In this document: positions 1 to 12,260 of the stretch, piece by piece
Numbering within the stretch: position 1 is the first letter of the stretch
Layout: every line of letters begins with the position of its first letter
Assembly (NCBI RefSeq): GCF_032118995.1
Contig: NC_092662.1
Location: forward strand, 17,249,701 to 17,313,700
DNA length: 64,000 bases
Direction: 5' to 3'
Source of the DNA: Asterias amurensis
Taxonomy: Eukaryota; Echinodermata; Asteroidea; Forcipulatida; Asteriidae
The notes under the pieces: generated by a model
Seen by the model: only the letters and a program-made list of their open reading frames with translations
Told to the model about the DNA's origin: nothing
Database searches by the model: none
Made by a program: the position numbers and the translations under genes

Positions 1-724
1 TCTCCATTTGCCTTAAAATTCCAGCACGTAAGAACTAAAGAAGCCATTAGGGAAAGCTGGGAGCTCTTGAAATATCTCGTGGCTGAGTCCAAGATTTTGT
101 TTTCTATATTTGTGATGATTCAGAGAGTTTGATAACCATGGAAACGTAACCCACAAGATGATTGTGAACCTTTTCCCATAAGTCCATGAGACTAAAGGGA
201 CACCTGTGTCAAGTTTATTTACTTTGTTCAGTTTGCCTCTTTTTTGTACAAACAACATTAATCGTGCCAGATTTACTTGTAAACAAGGGCCAAAGTTTTT
301 GTTAATTTTTTTTTTAAAGATTTGTTGTTTTATGTCTAACCACAAATATCAACAAAAAGTTCACAACACTTTTTCAAAAAATTGTTTTTTTTAAATTCTT
401 TTGTGGTCAATGACACTTGATATGAAAAAAAAATCAGTTGTAATAAATGCAATCTGTCAATGCATTTTTCCTGCTAATTCCTTGATCATGTCTTTTTGCC
501 ATCAAAATCCATTTTGACTTAAAAAAATAAAAGAAAAATCTTATTTTGTGAAAAAAATACATCTTTCAATAAACATGCCTGTAGTACTTAGTAAAATATT
601 TTATCTCAGTACTTAATAAATCCATCTCTGTTACAGTTTCATAACCAAGTTTGTTACATAAATTTGTTAAATTTCAAACCAAAAATACTTCAGAACTAGA
701 TCTCTTTTATTAGGTAGTCTAAGA
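1..724. other. AT-rich non-coding sequence, 3' flank of the GPCR
   Basis: No convincing exon is visible. The sequence is AT-rich with T and A runs, as expected for 3' UTR or intron DNA. On the minus strand an AATAAA signal lies at 711-706, only about 14 nt past the GPCR stop codon. That is unusually close, so the true polyadenylation site may be further left. If the GPCR is nested in the RABGAP1-like gene, this segment is also intron of that gene. Confidence 0.5.
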
Positions 725-1789
725 TTAACAGTTCGTCACAGAAAATTCCTGTAGCTGCATCACCTGACTTTGTGAACGTTCCCTGCTCTTAGAGAAGCAA
801 AGATCCTTACATGTTTTACATACTGAGGTTATACCACGCCAACATGACCTGAGCATCAAGTAGAACCCCTCACGGAATGATCGATGTCCGATGATATAGA
901 TGATGCAGTTAAGAAAACTATTTAAGAATCCCAGCCATGCGGTCAAGAAGCTGACCACTGGATTCACCTGGACTTGACATGTGACTTCGATGATCTTCTG
1001 AATCACAAAGGGTATCCAGGAGAAGTAGAAAGCACTGATTACGATAAGGAACATCTTAGCTAGCATCCGCTCGTAGATTCTTGTGGTTGTATCTTGAGTG
1101 TCTGGCTCGTGAAACAGCGTCTCTAATCGCTCAATGTGTCTAGTTTGTGCCAGGCAAGCATGTAGGATGTGATAGTAGCAGAAAATAGATATAATGAGTG
1201 AAGGAATAATGAGGATGCAAATCACGCAAAATGACACTTGTAAACTTTTGTCGAAAGTTACCTTGCAGTCATTGCTTTGAGCGAATCCACCCCAACCAAA
1301 CATGGCTGGTAGAAATATGAGTAAAACTAAAATCCATACAATCAAAGCGTAGATGCGAGCTCGGCGTTTAGTCACGATGGATTTATATTTCAGTGGTTTA
1401 ATGATTGCGATGTAACGATCGATGCTTACACATGTTAAGCTCAATATAGATACAGCGACCATAACAGCTAGGAGGTACCCCATGAGCTTACATGACCACA
1501 TCTCATGTGGCCAATCGGTAGCCCACTGGGATTGCGTCGCGATCAAGACACAAACACCAACCCCCAGATCGGCCACAGCTAACGAGCGAACAAATACACC
1601 CGTCATGTTCTCCAATGTCTTCATATATTGGAACACTATCAAGACAATGATGTTTGCTGATATAGTTAAGATGGAGGTGAGAAGTAATGTTACTCTAGCC
1701 AACTCAGCATTCAAACCAACACTGTCCGTGATTCTCGTTGCATTTGTAACATTATCATAGTACATGTAGGAGTACAGTGTCTCGGCCAT
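725..1789 (-). CDS. GPR21/GPR52-like class A G protein-coupled receptor (intronless)
   Basis: A complete single-exon reading frame of 354 aa encodes a rhodopsin-family seven-helix receptor of the plasma membrane. Class A landmarks are in place: N46 in TM1, D74 in TM2, the C100-C175 disulfide pair, DRY at 124-126 after TM3, W152 in TM4, and W258/P260 in TM6. Two N-glycosylation sites (N13, N16) precede TM1. The TM7 motif is N290-S-F-L-N294-C-I-I-Y298, so the usual NPxxY proline is Cys; vertebrate GPR21 has a similar NCVIY. Further resemblance to GPR21/GPR52 is seen in SIDRYIAI.KPL.Y...VT, FLP..F.WG and FLT.WL...NSF.NC.IY. The C-tail is Cys- and Ser-rich, suggesting palmitoylation and phosphorylation. 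The start at 1789 gives the longest frame; M9 is an alternative. The family is orphan in vertebrates (GPR52 couples to Gs), so the ligand is unknown. Family assignment is from memory of the vertebrate proteins, not a search. Confidence 0.88.
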   Translation of the reverse strand: MAETLYSYMYYDNVTNATRITDSVGLNAELARVTLLLTSILTISANIIVLIVFQYMKTLENMTGVFVRSLAVADLGVGVCVLIATQSQWATDWPHEMWSCKLMGYLLAVMVAVSILSLTCVSIDRYIAIIKPLKYKSIVTKRRARIYALIVWILVLLIFLPAMFGWGGFAQSNDCKVTFDKSLQVSFCVICILIIPSLIISIFCYYHILHACLAQTRHIERLETLFHEPDTQDTTTRIYERMLAKMFLIVISAFYFSWIPFVIQKIIEVTCQVQVNPVVSFLTAWLGFLNSFLNCIIYIIGHRSFREGFYLMLRSCWRGITSVCKTCKDLCFSKSRERSQSQVMQLQEFSVTNC

Positions 1790-2498
1790 TGTTACTAGTT
1801 TTTTAAATTTATTTTTAGGACAATTTCACTTGATTTTCCTTTCTGAGATATGCCGGTTCTCAGCTGTTATGTTGTGCTTCATTGATGTCAAAATGAGAAT
1901 TAGTCGAGTTGTTTTCATGAGAGTGACCAAACCAGTATATTGTTGTGTATCCCTTACTATGTTCATCTCTAGCGGGACGTCAAACCCAAGATCTAAATGC
2001 TCATTTGTTTCATGTAGATTAAGTCCAACTGAGTGGTTCTATCAGAGTCAATACACTTGTCATCTCATCGATCGATAAATGACTAGAGTTATTTGAACGG
2101 ATGCTCCCTGTAGGGAAGGCTGCTGTGATGTCAGCCTGCCACACTCATCCAGGATATGTAGTTCCACAGATCAAACAAAAATTAATTTAGTTTCTGAAAG
2201 ATGCAAAGGGGAGGGAGTTTGTTCATTTAAAGAGGTTAGTGTGAATGAAGGCGTAATACGGTTCGCTGGTAATAATAGCTTGTGATGGATGACTTGTTTG
2301 CACTGACAAATTGCCTTCCATCTGTTTACATCAGAAACAATTTATAAAATTCTCTTCATTCTGGCTTGATCATTATTTGAAACAAACTTCTATAGTTTCA
2401 GAGGTTTTTTTATTATTTCAACATTCAATGGACGGCAAAAGATTTCCAGATCAGAGCTCAGAGCTTTAATTGACAAGTGAATTGCTCAGCGGTGATTT

Positions 2499-2855
2499 GA
2501 TTGAACAATAATCACATTTGTTTGATGATTTTCATTTCAAGAGGTTCAAATGATAACAAGAAATTGTCAAAATGATTTCTGAGACACGGAATGGTTCAGG
2601 GTATCAAATATATTCCTTCTGTTCAAATACTGCTTCAAGTGTTGCTTATTTAACGTTATTCCACTGTGCTAGTCCACGCTCCTTATAATAGCATTTCAAC
2701 CAATAATCACTTTTGTTTGGTGATTTTCATTTTAAAAAGTTCCAACAAGAAATCCTTGTAATGATTTCTGAGACACGAAGCTGTTCAGGATTTTCTTTCT
2801 GCCTCTACTGCTTCCACTGTTGCTTATTTAGAGATATATTTCATCCTATACAATC
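2499..2855. repeat. Diverged tandem duplication of about 160 bp upstream of the GPCR
   Basis: Two similar blocks lie at about 2499-2660 and 2694-2850. Both carry 'aataatcac.tttgtttg.tgattttcatt', 'aatgatttctgagacacg' and 'ctgcttc.a.tgttgcttattta' in the same order and spacing. The duplication is direct and moderately diverged, with small indels. It lies 0.7-1.1 kb upstream of the GPCR start codon. No coding potential is evident. Confidence 0.65.
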
Positions 2856-4900
2856 ATGACTACATCAACAGAGCTGTTATGCGATCCGGAAAGGAGGTTT
2901 CCTCCAATAATTGCCCTATTATCTCCTCTGTATTTACATTCCTTGTTTTCTTTACCTTCTGCTGATTTCCTGAGTGTTTTTGTTGTTGGTAAATTAGATT
3001 ACTGTACATCCAGAGATGAGGAGTTGAGTTATTACCCTTCGTCCTCCTCTCTCCTCCTCTTTGTGGTAAACAACACTCGTCCTACACTACTTTAATTCTA
3101 ACTTTATATCTGTTTGTTCCCCGAGACGTGACTTTCTAACAAGAACTGCGCAATAATGATAGCATCTGCACATCTACCCGATGGTCATCTTTGACCTATC
3201 CTCAGGACCTGTAAGATAAAGTTTCACAGTGGTCAGCCTTTGGGTGAAAAACACAACAAGCTCCAAGGCTGTACTGTATTCCGCTGTTATTGAATTAAAG
3301 CTTCTGGACGGAGATGGTTGAAACAACATGGGCATCTTACTCATAGGGGTCGACTTGTTGTTCCATTTGTCCTATAGTGTTTGTCGTTTCTGATTGTTTC
3401 TAGTGGGCATGGCTCAACAGCTTTCCATTAGTGCTCCTTCTATTGGTTTACAGTGATTTCACCCACTTCCGTTGAAAGACTGAGTCTAAAAGTAGGAACA
3501 ATGTTTGATCACTTAATTGTTTGTAACTCCAAGGCAAATCATTCACACCTCATTATGAAAGCTCAATTGTCACCTGATGGGCGTTGCTGAAGTCGGACAT
3601 GCGGTGAGATCTTGTATCTACTGCAGTCAGTGTGGATTTCACACAGAAGTATTGACGTATTTCCTATTGTGCGGGTAACTTTACCTCAATTGAGTTTGTT
3701 ATTCAGGTTTATTCTTTCAGGTAGCATCATTTAGGTCATGTTTGTCTAGTTGATTTGTTCTGTAACTGCTCTGTATGAAGAGGAATTTGGAATCCCATTT
3801 CGAGAGTCGTAGCTGATTATTCTGATAAAACAGCGACTTGCAAAAGTAGAAGTCTTTCAGATTTGCAGCATTTTTTCCCAAATTATTTATTGTTTCATGT
3901 GTAACATTCACTCTGTTTTTTTCTTCACCTATGTATATCGCTTCTTGTTGCCATTTAATATTTGGGTGAACAAGTCATCTTTCAATATGATAGAGTAGAC
4001 TAGTAATCCTTTTGACATCCAGTTCCAAAAATTGTCGAAGAAATGAGGTTCTCTTCAAAAATGCTGCACATTTTCCTTTTAGCGGTTGAAATTTTCACAC
4101 TTGTCCCAATTCTTATACGTCACAGTTGTTGCCGGCAATCTGATCGTTCAGATGGAAAAATAATCTACGTTCCACATGAGTGTTTGTTTTATTGCCGTGT
4201 CCGAGCTACTTTACAAGCAGTCGTCTGTCGCGCATAAATCAACCGAAAGTCAAAGCGTAGCAGGGCTGGTTTGTCCGATGATCCTCACGATTCTTGCAAT
4301 TAGTACTCCCTCTCTCTTGTAATACTTAGCAATCACTCCGCAACGTGGTGTAACCATGGTAACTCATCAGGGAGTTCTTGGCAACGTAACAGTGCAATTT
4401 CTCCAATTGAAGTGTGGTGAGGCTGGTTCCCTGTGTTGTTGTGATAGATGCTGTGCTGTACATGTGATATTCAGTCTCATCAGGGATTGGCACCAGTCTG
4501 ATCAGTCATCACTTCTGCATTATGGTAGAAATCAACAAAGATATGGAATAATTAGGGTTTCATGTCAAATGAATCAATATAACATTTGTAATGACTCAGA
4601 CGGCTACTAGAATCAAAAGTTGTTGAAATCTTATTGACATATTGATTTTAAAACCACAGCCGAACTGCTTCTTTCCCCAAATGTCATGCATAATCTCTGT
4701 ATTTCTAACTCAATTCAGCTTGTAGCTACGATGTTTGAATTTTTTTTTTTAAACAAAACCGATAATAATAATAATTAGTTCCAAATAAAGCGCTCAAACA
4801 GAAAGTCCTTGGCTAATCCGTACTTAAAAAAATAAATAATGGTGATTTATTTAGCAAGGTTAATGCATAGAATTATACTGGTCATAATAGTTTCTGGGGT

Positions 4901-5052
4901 TGACTTGAGAGCAACGATAATTCTTGAATTAATTTAAGCAATTTTTTTTATCAACGATTGACTTGCGAGCAACAATAATTCATGAATTAATTTAAACAAT
5001 TTTTTTATCTTGGATCGACTCGCGAGCAACGATAATTCATGAATTAATTCAA
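4901..5052. repeat. Three-copy tandem repeat, unit about 57-58 bp
   Basis: Copies begin near 4901, 4959 and 5016. Each reads roughly 'gacttg.gagcaacgataatt' followed by 'catgaattaattta' and a T run ending in 'atc'. Copies differ by a few substitutions, and the third is truncated. This is minisatellite-like and lies in presumed intron. Confidence 0.75.
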
Positions 5053-8000
5053 CACTATTATATTATGTATCATTTGACCAGCATAATGAAGTTTCTGCTT
5101 GCGGGATTACCCAAACAATTGTTTTCTGCTGTTGGAATAAGAATCTGAATAGTTTTGCTTAAACACAGTCAAATAAGCGTTTTAACCGCTAGAAAACAAG
5201 GAATGCACACTTTTAAATGAAAATATTTTTTTTTACATTTATTGTCCAAAAAGCTGTTGGATATTTTTATTTAGAAAAAAATACATTATTTGGTACTGCC
5301 ACAGTATCACTTTAGGATAGACTCAACTTCAAATGTTGGCCTTATTACGTATTCACCTTGGATAATTTCCATGCCATTCGATACATCACTATATTCACGA
5401 ACATTTCCATTTCCACTTACTTATAAATCCATCAATCAGAAACAAAAAGAACGACATGAATTCATAGAAAAACAAAATAACTGATCATGGCCGGAATCAA
5501 ACATGCTTACTTTGCTTTTACTTAGAGCAGTGAAATAAAACCATTCAGTTCATGTTCACCTGTCATCTTTAATTGATAGTAATTCCACAAACCCCTTCAG
5601 TAAATGCTTTTGAAGCAGGTTGTTTATTTCCATAGCTTTTTCAGGTGGGGACAGAGATGCATTATAGATCCTGCTTGCTACATGTAAACTCTCTACTGAT
5701 AATGAGTAGGGTAGATGGCCTTAGCTTTCGATCCAAACCGGACCTTCTTTATGTAAACCGCAGGGGAAACTGACTCCGTACATTTAATATTATTTGGGAT
5801 GTAACCCTAAGTGATTGTATGATTAAATTTGAACAATTACACTTAAGGCAGTTCTTTATAATATAGCACATCGCCAAGAGGCCCCTATGCATTAGAGAAG
5901 AGAAATCAATGAACGAAAACTATAGTTTAAATATATATGTTTAGTTGGTCAGTAGTTTCAATTTCAGCCAGTTCAACTTGTGAAGGTTAGTCATTGCAGA
6001 ACTTCATAACAGAACCTTGAAAGAACTCCCCTTGAAAAGAGCAAGACCCATTCAATGAAGTTGCCCTAAACAACTGATTCTACTACCAGTATTTATTTTT
6101 ACACCTTATTAATTAACCATTTTATCATCATGATTTATTGAGCATAAATTTTCATCTGTCACGATCTCAGATGTTCTTTTGGTGACTTCTTCCGAAGTTA
6201 TTTGCAACATCTTTGTTTGTGTTTCACAAGAGGCAGTTTACAATGCAATAAATATGTCATTGGTAATTGAATAAGGAAACAGATGCTCTGGTTTTCTTGT
6301 AAGTGGGTCCCTTGAGAACGGTTGGTTGAGAGACTCTTAAGAATTCCTAACTCAATATTATAATTGAGGATTTTCTGTGAAATTCTTGAATGGTCCTTCA
6401 GCCAAATATGACTGCTTATTATTTGCGATGAAAACAGATCAGTAGACTGAGCAAAAACAAGATTTAATTGAGAACCTCAGGATGGGATGGAGTCCCATTA
6501 TCTGTGGGAATGCTGAAGATGAATTAGATTTGGGATAGGGAGAGTTTATCAAATTCTTGTTGTTACATTTTGAAGATTGATCTGAAAAGGAGCTCAACAT
6601 TTACCTTAAGAGAATGGCCTGCGTGTGTCGTAGTTTTCATATTGATGGCTTTTTAAAGGATTTGGATACCTTTTGTAGATCAAGTTGTTGGCCATGACAT
6701 GAATCCCTACTCACTGTGAATGAAGATATATGTAAATTACCACAAGTATGTTGTATATTTTTAGATTTCTATGAAATCCCTTTCGTCTGTTTTCTTTTCG
6801 AACAATATTTAACTTTTGTTTTTTTGAGAGCATTTCAAGTACAGTTTTGGTTTCAGGCACCATTTTATTTTTTATAAAGTTAGCTCAAGTGATGTGTTTT
6901 ATATTTTACTCCAAAATCAGGTTGTTAAAAAAATGTCATTGTCTCAAATACTTTAATAATTAAATTACTACAGTAACCTGTTAGTAACATTTCACAGTTT
7001 TTAAATTAATTCAGCTATTCAAGAAAAGAGTACAAAATTAAGAACTTTAATTTTTGTTAATACCCCCTCCCTCCCCAAAAAAGGAAAAAAAATAATAAAT
7101 ACAAAATTTGTTAACTTAATCAGTTTTGTTATTTCACCATGGTCTTGGCAAGCAATTTATTTCAAAGTGAATTAAATTTCTATTCACCTGTGAAGGCAGT
7201 GTCGTTTAGTACTAGTGTGTCATAACTGTGAGTCATGGTCGCTCTAAATTAATTTGAAATAACGGTCGACAATGGGTGGCAGGAAACCCTGTTCACCAAG
7301 CTGTGTCCATAATTCATCTTAATTGTCAGTCCTTATTGTGGACTTGACTGCTTCTATTGAAGATCTTGAAGAAACAATTCCCTTCTGAGGTCATTTTATT
7401 TGATTGAATAAGAACATTTTACCAACTGAACATCTCCAGGTCTAGAAATAATGATCAGCATCTGGAGTTATGAGTATTATATCAATATTTTTATATGCAC
7501 AATAATAATATATGCACAGTATACTATAAAACTGCCTTTTATGAGATACTTACCATGTACATTTGCATGTTATGTTTATGTAATTCAAAATCCAGCACAG
7601 TAATGCCAGCATGACTTTACGATTTTCCTAGAGATGCCTCAATCTTAGGCTGACCTGATCTTATCGGACGCAACGTGATTCAAAGAGATTTGAGCATCAA
7701 TAAGACACTAAAGAGAAAGGCTGAACCATCTTAATTATCATCTTACTCAGACTGATTTTACTGTTGACCTTATCAGACGTACTTTTTGGAGGATTGTTAA
7801 TGCAAGAAGTTTGTTGGGAGGTGCTGTAAAAATCTGTTTGTCCAGACCTCGAATTAACCCACAGCACCCACAGCAATTGCTGCCAAGGTGCCCTGTGCTT
7901 TTGATCCAGTGCCATCTTCAAAATTCTAACACAATTTAAATTTTCCTCATGGAAGGGTGCCTTGCCAGAGGAAAATCTACTTCAAGAGCAAACTCTAAGG

Positions 8001-8880
8001 CCTTATTGTGTTTTGTGTATAGACGGTGATGGTGACATCTTAGATGTTTTTCTCAGGATGACGTTATTGAAGTTTATAGAGTTGTCTGTTGGCTATAAAC
8101 TATAACTTATATTCCCATGAGGTCATCAATAAGTCCCATGCGAAGGGAGTAATAAACGCCTTTCCTATCAACACACGGTTGTCTCACTTTAGTTGACACA
8201 TGACTGCAAGCAATCATCATTGCATATGTTGTCATTTATCACTGCTTTTCACTTTGGAGTTCCTGTGATGGGAATTCACTTTGATTATTGCTCTATGAAC
8301 CGTAGTGATCTGTTAATGCACAATTGTTGAGAGAAATCTTACTTGTCTGAAATAGGCGGTTTAAGATGCTGTTTCTGTGAGAGGTGTAAGTGATCTATTG
8401 AATTTTTTGTGTCTTACTTTCTTAATTCCTTCAAGGGCTCGATAACAATAAAATATACACATATCAACTCAGATATTCCAGATGAAATTGCCCAAGACTA
8501 AATTCCTAACAATTATTAAGGAATTTCAGTTATTAACATATTCGGACATCTTTGAAACAAAAATTGTTCAAAACAAAAATTGAAAAGAATAAATCTTGTA
8601 AGAAGTGTGGTTGATATTTGAAGTAGAGTTCAAGAATCCTCCAGGGTGTTATCCAGCTTGGTGGTAGTGTGAAGGGTTGTTTCAAGACGTCATCTCGGGA
8701 GCCTCCAATGGGTCGCTTTCCAGCTTTGAAAAATCTAGTCTGAAAAATAGTTCACCTCCTAGGGACAAACATCGGCCTAGTAGTGTCAGCTTGGAATGTC
8801 AGAGAATTATTGGTGCTTTTTTCTGACATGTTTCAGTAAACAGCTTTTTTCACTTAGTTGATTGGAAAGGTGATTATGAT

Positions 8881-8892
8881 GGGGGGGGGGGG
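8881..8892. repeat. Poly-G tract (12 G)
   Basis: A G homopolymer followed by 'tccccc'. Long G/C tracts recur at 17130-17140, 33367-33382, 40564-40574, 52722-52736 and 56821-56842. Confidence 0.9.
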
Positions 8893-9614
8893 TCCCCCAA
8901 GCTACACTCAAGTAAATATAACAGTCTATTTTAGTTGTTCACAAAGTGAAAACTTTGCAGCATGAAAAAGAAGGATCAAGTTATTGTACTAATCAGATAG
9001 AAGAAATAAATCAGGTTTTTTTCCTGGAGCAGGATGTAAAAACTCACAAAAGTTGTCAAAGCCTGTTTGTCATGAAGTAAACTTTTTTAAATCTTAAAAA
9101 ATCAGATTTCTTTATATTCCCTGTTTCATCTGTGAATATAACATCATATCTGTCCTTCCATCAACTGCATATCAAAAATGTTAACATATGTTAAGATTGT
9201 AGCCACTGTTATAGTTCACGATCCTAATCATCCGGTCGCAGTCTTTCATTTAAGTGTTTTCTGCCAGCTAACATTTTAACGAGGAGTCATTGGACGTTGC
9301 TTCGGTATGGACGGACGCTATGCTGATGTATAAAATGATTTATGTTGAGTCTGCTGCTGTTAGATAATTGGGAGGTGGCAGTGCCTGGCTTGTGGTAAAA
9401 CCTTCCTAAGTTGCTATGCACAGTTTGTCAGGAAAGCAATCAAACCTAAGATTCTTTGTTTTTATCGTCCGAGAGTGTATGTGTAGGGACAATTACACCC
9501 AAAGAGAATGGGATAGACAGAAAACCACAGAATATCTACTAAAGATATGGAAAGGTTTCCGGTAACACCATGTACTAGTGTAACATCTTTTGGTCGTGCG
9601 GTCTTGATCATGGA

Positions 9615-9865
9615 ACTCAAGGTTTAATGGTTTAGTCATTAGAGTGTTGGTTTGAATTGAATGCCTATCTTGACACTTCCGTTCTTGGGCAAAACACTTA
9701 ACTATAATTACTTCCCATCGCCCAGGAGTACAAAATAATTTATCGGGTATCTGTGAGGGTAGAGATTGTTGACATGAATGATTAGCAACCTGTCACCATT
9801 TTGGTTGCTGGTGCTGCATACTCCTAAGGAGTTGGGATGGTTTCAGAAATGCTTAAGGCCCAACG
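9615..9865. repeat. SINE-like interspersed repeat
   Basis: The unit contains 'ggtttagtcattagagtgttggtttga', resembling a degenerate tRNA-type promoter, then 'ttgggcaaaacacttaact', 'cccaggagtac', 'gggtatctgtgagggtagag' and 'gttgctggtgctgcatac'. This layout recurs in invertebrate deuterostome tRNA-derived repeats that I recall. Boundaries are approximate. Confidence 0.5.
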
Positions 9866-10554
9866 AACAGTGAAAATAATAAATACAAAATTTAAAAGCA
9901 CATAATAGACATTTTATATTTTTTCCACAAAATAATTGCTGAAGGCCTCACATTTTGAACATCAGAGTCTTTCTTATTTTTATGTAAGATTCTTTTCTCT
10001 GTGATAACCCAGATATTTTTTACCAAAATGCCTTTATAGACACCAGCCTCTACTTACACTTAATTTGGGTAGTGAGAAAAGGTTATTAAGAGTTGAAGAT
10101 ACCAATCTCTAGTTGTGTGCCTATAGAAACTGAGAAATGTGACTTGAAGCACAGTAGGGTAAGTAGGGTAAGGTCTGTATTTGAATGAAGAAACTGCTTG
10201 CATTAATCGTTCCTTAAGATCAGAGGCCAAGATATAATGGTTGTCTTAATCAGTGTAGCTGGAGGAAAACCCTAGTGACCTACATACATGAAATATCAAA
10301 TATAATACTTCAACGTTAGGCAGAGTACAGAAAGCCAACAACTGCTCAGTGACAATCTGTGTGCCGCTTTTAATTATTAGCTGCACGTCATCGCTTAATG
10401 AGGAGGTAGAGGTGACAATACTACTGCAACTAACTGACAATCTTACTTTCCCTAAATCAGCATGGTTTCGTTTTCTCTGTGGTATGCAAATATCCTCTTT
10501 GAATCCAAATATGGTGAAGGTTGCATAATATTGTTTGCTGCTCCCAGTATTTTT

Positions 10555-10658
10555 GAGGCCTGGAATTTCATGTTTGAGAGGGCAAGGCCATTTTCATTTT
10601 GCAAAGGGCAGTTCCACTGACCAGGGCAACGGAGGCCTTTGCCTCCATGGCCTCTGTG
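10555..10658. repeat. Family C interspersed element ('ggcctga...caaggccattttc...gcctcc')
   Basis: One of at least seven copies in the window of an element that starts 'aggcctg.aatttcat', continues with 'gcaaggccattttc' and 'ccagggcaac', and ends with 'gcctccatggcctc'. Other copies are at 14551-14710, 18875-19042, 30279-30393, 43060-43505, 55675-55796 and 63021-63157. It has no coding capacity and is non-autonomous. Confidence 0.7.
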
Positions 10659-10660
10659 TT

Positions 10661-10728
10661 GACTCACTTTGAATCAAGGTACTTGACTCACTTTGAATCA
10701 AGGTACTTGACTCACTTTGAATCGAGGT
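10661..10728. repeat. 24-bp tandem repeat, about 2.8 copies
   Basis: The unit 'gactcactttgaatcaagg' plus 'tactt' starts at 10661, 10685 and 10709. The first two copies are identical and the third carries a single change before it stops. It directly abuts the family C element to its left. Confidence 0.85.
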
Positions 10729-10735
10729 AAAGCAT

Positions 10736-10955
10736 TGGTAATAGTAGCCTTGTCCAAACCTGCTTGTACGAGGTTGAAAAACCTCAAAAAACCATGCTTC
10801 GACCCCATGGTATCAAGTACTGTTATATACCGTGTGCAGTACATGACTGTATCTATGCAGTTCGTCTTCCCAACGCGCTATACAGGGTGAATTCAGAGTT
10901 GGCCGTGCTTTGCGTAAAGAGCCTTGGACAAGGCTATGGTAATAATATTGGTAGG
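10736..10955. mobile_element. Palindromic MITE-like element
   Basis: The left end contains 'taatagtagccttgtccaa' and the right end 'ttggacaaggctatggtaat', an imperfect inverted repeat bracketing about 220 bp. An open frame crossing it (10764-11075) has no family resemblance and looks fortuitous. Confidence 0.5.
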
Positions 10956-11437
10956 TTTGAACACCAACCAGGCATGTTTACGATATGTTTTTACGATGTC
11001 CCCGTTATAAGTTCAACTACTCATGCAAGCATGCCATGTGCATTCATGTGTAAACACCAATCAACCTCTCATTGACTACCGCACATTATATTCATTATTT
11101 CAAGCAACCGTACCGTACTGAACAGGAAATTAAACAGTACCACAAACACACACGCACTGTAAATGCACCCTTGCCTTAAGCCAACATTTCCACACTACAT
11201 ACCAATATCGATCGATTCAACCATTGGTCTTATTTCAGAGGCGGAATTAAACCAGGTCAAGATTGCACATGAGTTTGTCGTGAATTCGGAAACTTTTAAA
11301 GCTCCTATTATTCCAATGTCTATTTGAAGGTTCTTAAAGTTGTCTGTAGTCTCTGATTGTTATGGCATGAAATATTGGCAGCTGACTCCACACCTCCAAG
11401 CGCCTACTATTTTAAACACAACTGGAAACATCCAGCC

Positions 11438-11827
11438 TTAAAGCCAGTGGACACTATTGGTAATTGTCAAAGACCAGTCTTCTCACTTGGTGTATCTCAA
11501 CATATGCATAAAATAACAAACCTGTGAAAATTTGAGCTCGATTGGTCGTCGGAGTTGCGAGATAACTAAGAAAGAAAAAAACACCCTTGTCACACGAAGT
11601 TGTGTGCTTTCAGATGCTTGATTTCGAGACCTCAAATCCTAAACTTGAGGTATCGAAATCAAATTCGTGGAAAAAAAATTCTTTCTCGAAAACTACTCCA
11701 CTTCAGAGGGAGCCGTTTCGCACAATGTTTTATACTACCAACCTCTCCCCATTACTCGTTACCAGATAAGGTTTTATGCTAATAATAATTAGTTTGAGTA
11801 ATTACCAATAGTGTCCACTGCCTTTAA
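11438..11827. mobile_element. Family A MITE, full length (about 390 bp)
   Basis: It starts 'ttaaagccagtggacac' plus 'tattggtaatt' and ends with the inverted counterpart 'aattaccaatagtgtccac' plus 'tgcctttaa'. The interior carries a second palindrome around 'gatttcgagacctcaaat' and 'aaacttgaggtatcgaaatc'. Copies or fragments also lie at 13125-13472, 25552-25645 and 47615-47827. It is non-coding, with terminal inverted repeats typical of a DNA-transposon-derived MITE. Confidence 0.85.
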
Positions 11828-12179
11828 CCAACCCGTAGAATTAAAACAACTTCAAAATAGCTGTTGCTCTGGAAAACACTTCTTCCTGAACCAACAACTG
11901 TCATTATTGATTCTGTTGGTTATTCATTGAAGTGGTGCGTGCTGTACTTGGACTTTAAAATATTGTAGCACATTGATCGTAGTGTGTTCCATTTTAATTT
12001 CATGTGTCACTCTGAAATTCTAGACGGCAACAGAATGCTAGGATGTTCGATTATAGAGTAATAATTAGTTTGGAAAGGTATCACTTTTCAAAAACTTGGG
12101 GAAAATTATTCGTGTACTGGCTTGTCGTATTGAAGTAAGACTTTTCCAGCCAGCAATATGATATCATGTGGTACATCTA

Positions 12180-12260
12180 TACAGCACACATGTGCTAAGT
12201 GGTTAGACTGCAGGACTTGCATTCACAAAGTTGTGGGTTCGAATCTGACCAGGCTAACCG
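12180..12260 (+). repeat. tRNA-derived SINE head
   Basis: A degenerate A box lies in 'tgctaagtggttagactgc' and a B box in 'gtgggttcgaatctgacc', spaced as in a tRNA gene. The acceptor arms do not pair into a full cloverleaf. An inverted relative occurs at 29041-29105. Confidence 0.55.

Noticed and set aside
1422-1760. 112-aa plus-strand open frame
   Set aside because: It is the antisense shadow of the N-terminal half of the GPCR.
7697-7921. 74-aa minus-strand open frame
   Set aside because: There are no conserved motifs; part of it resembles family C-type repeat text ('ggtgccctgtgc').
10764-11075. 103-aa plus-strand open frame
   Set aside because: It lies mostly within a palindromic element and has no recognisable motif.
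11341-11400. 'tattggcagctgact' as a possible missing TBC exon (W-Q-L)
   Set aside because: The surrounding frame does not give the expected G-x-P...LR context, and there is no matching splice site pair.
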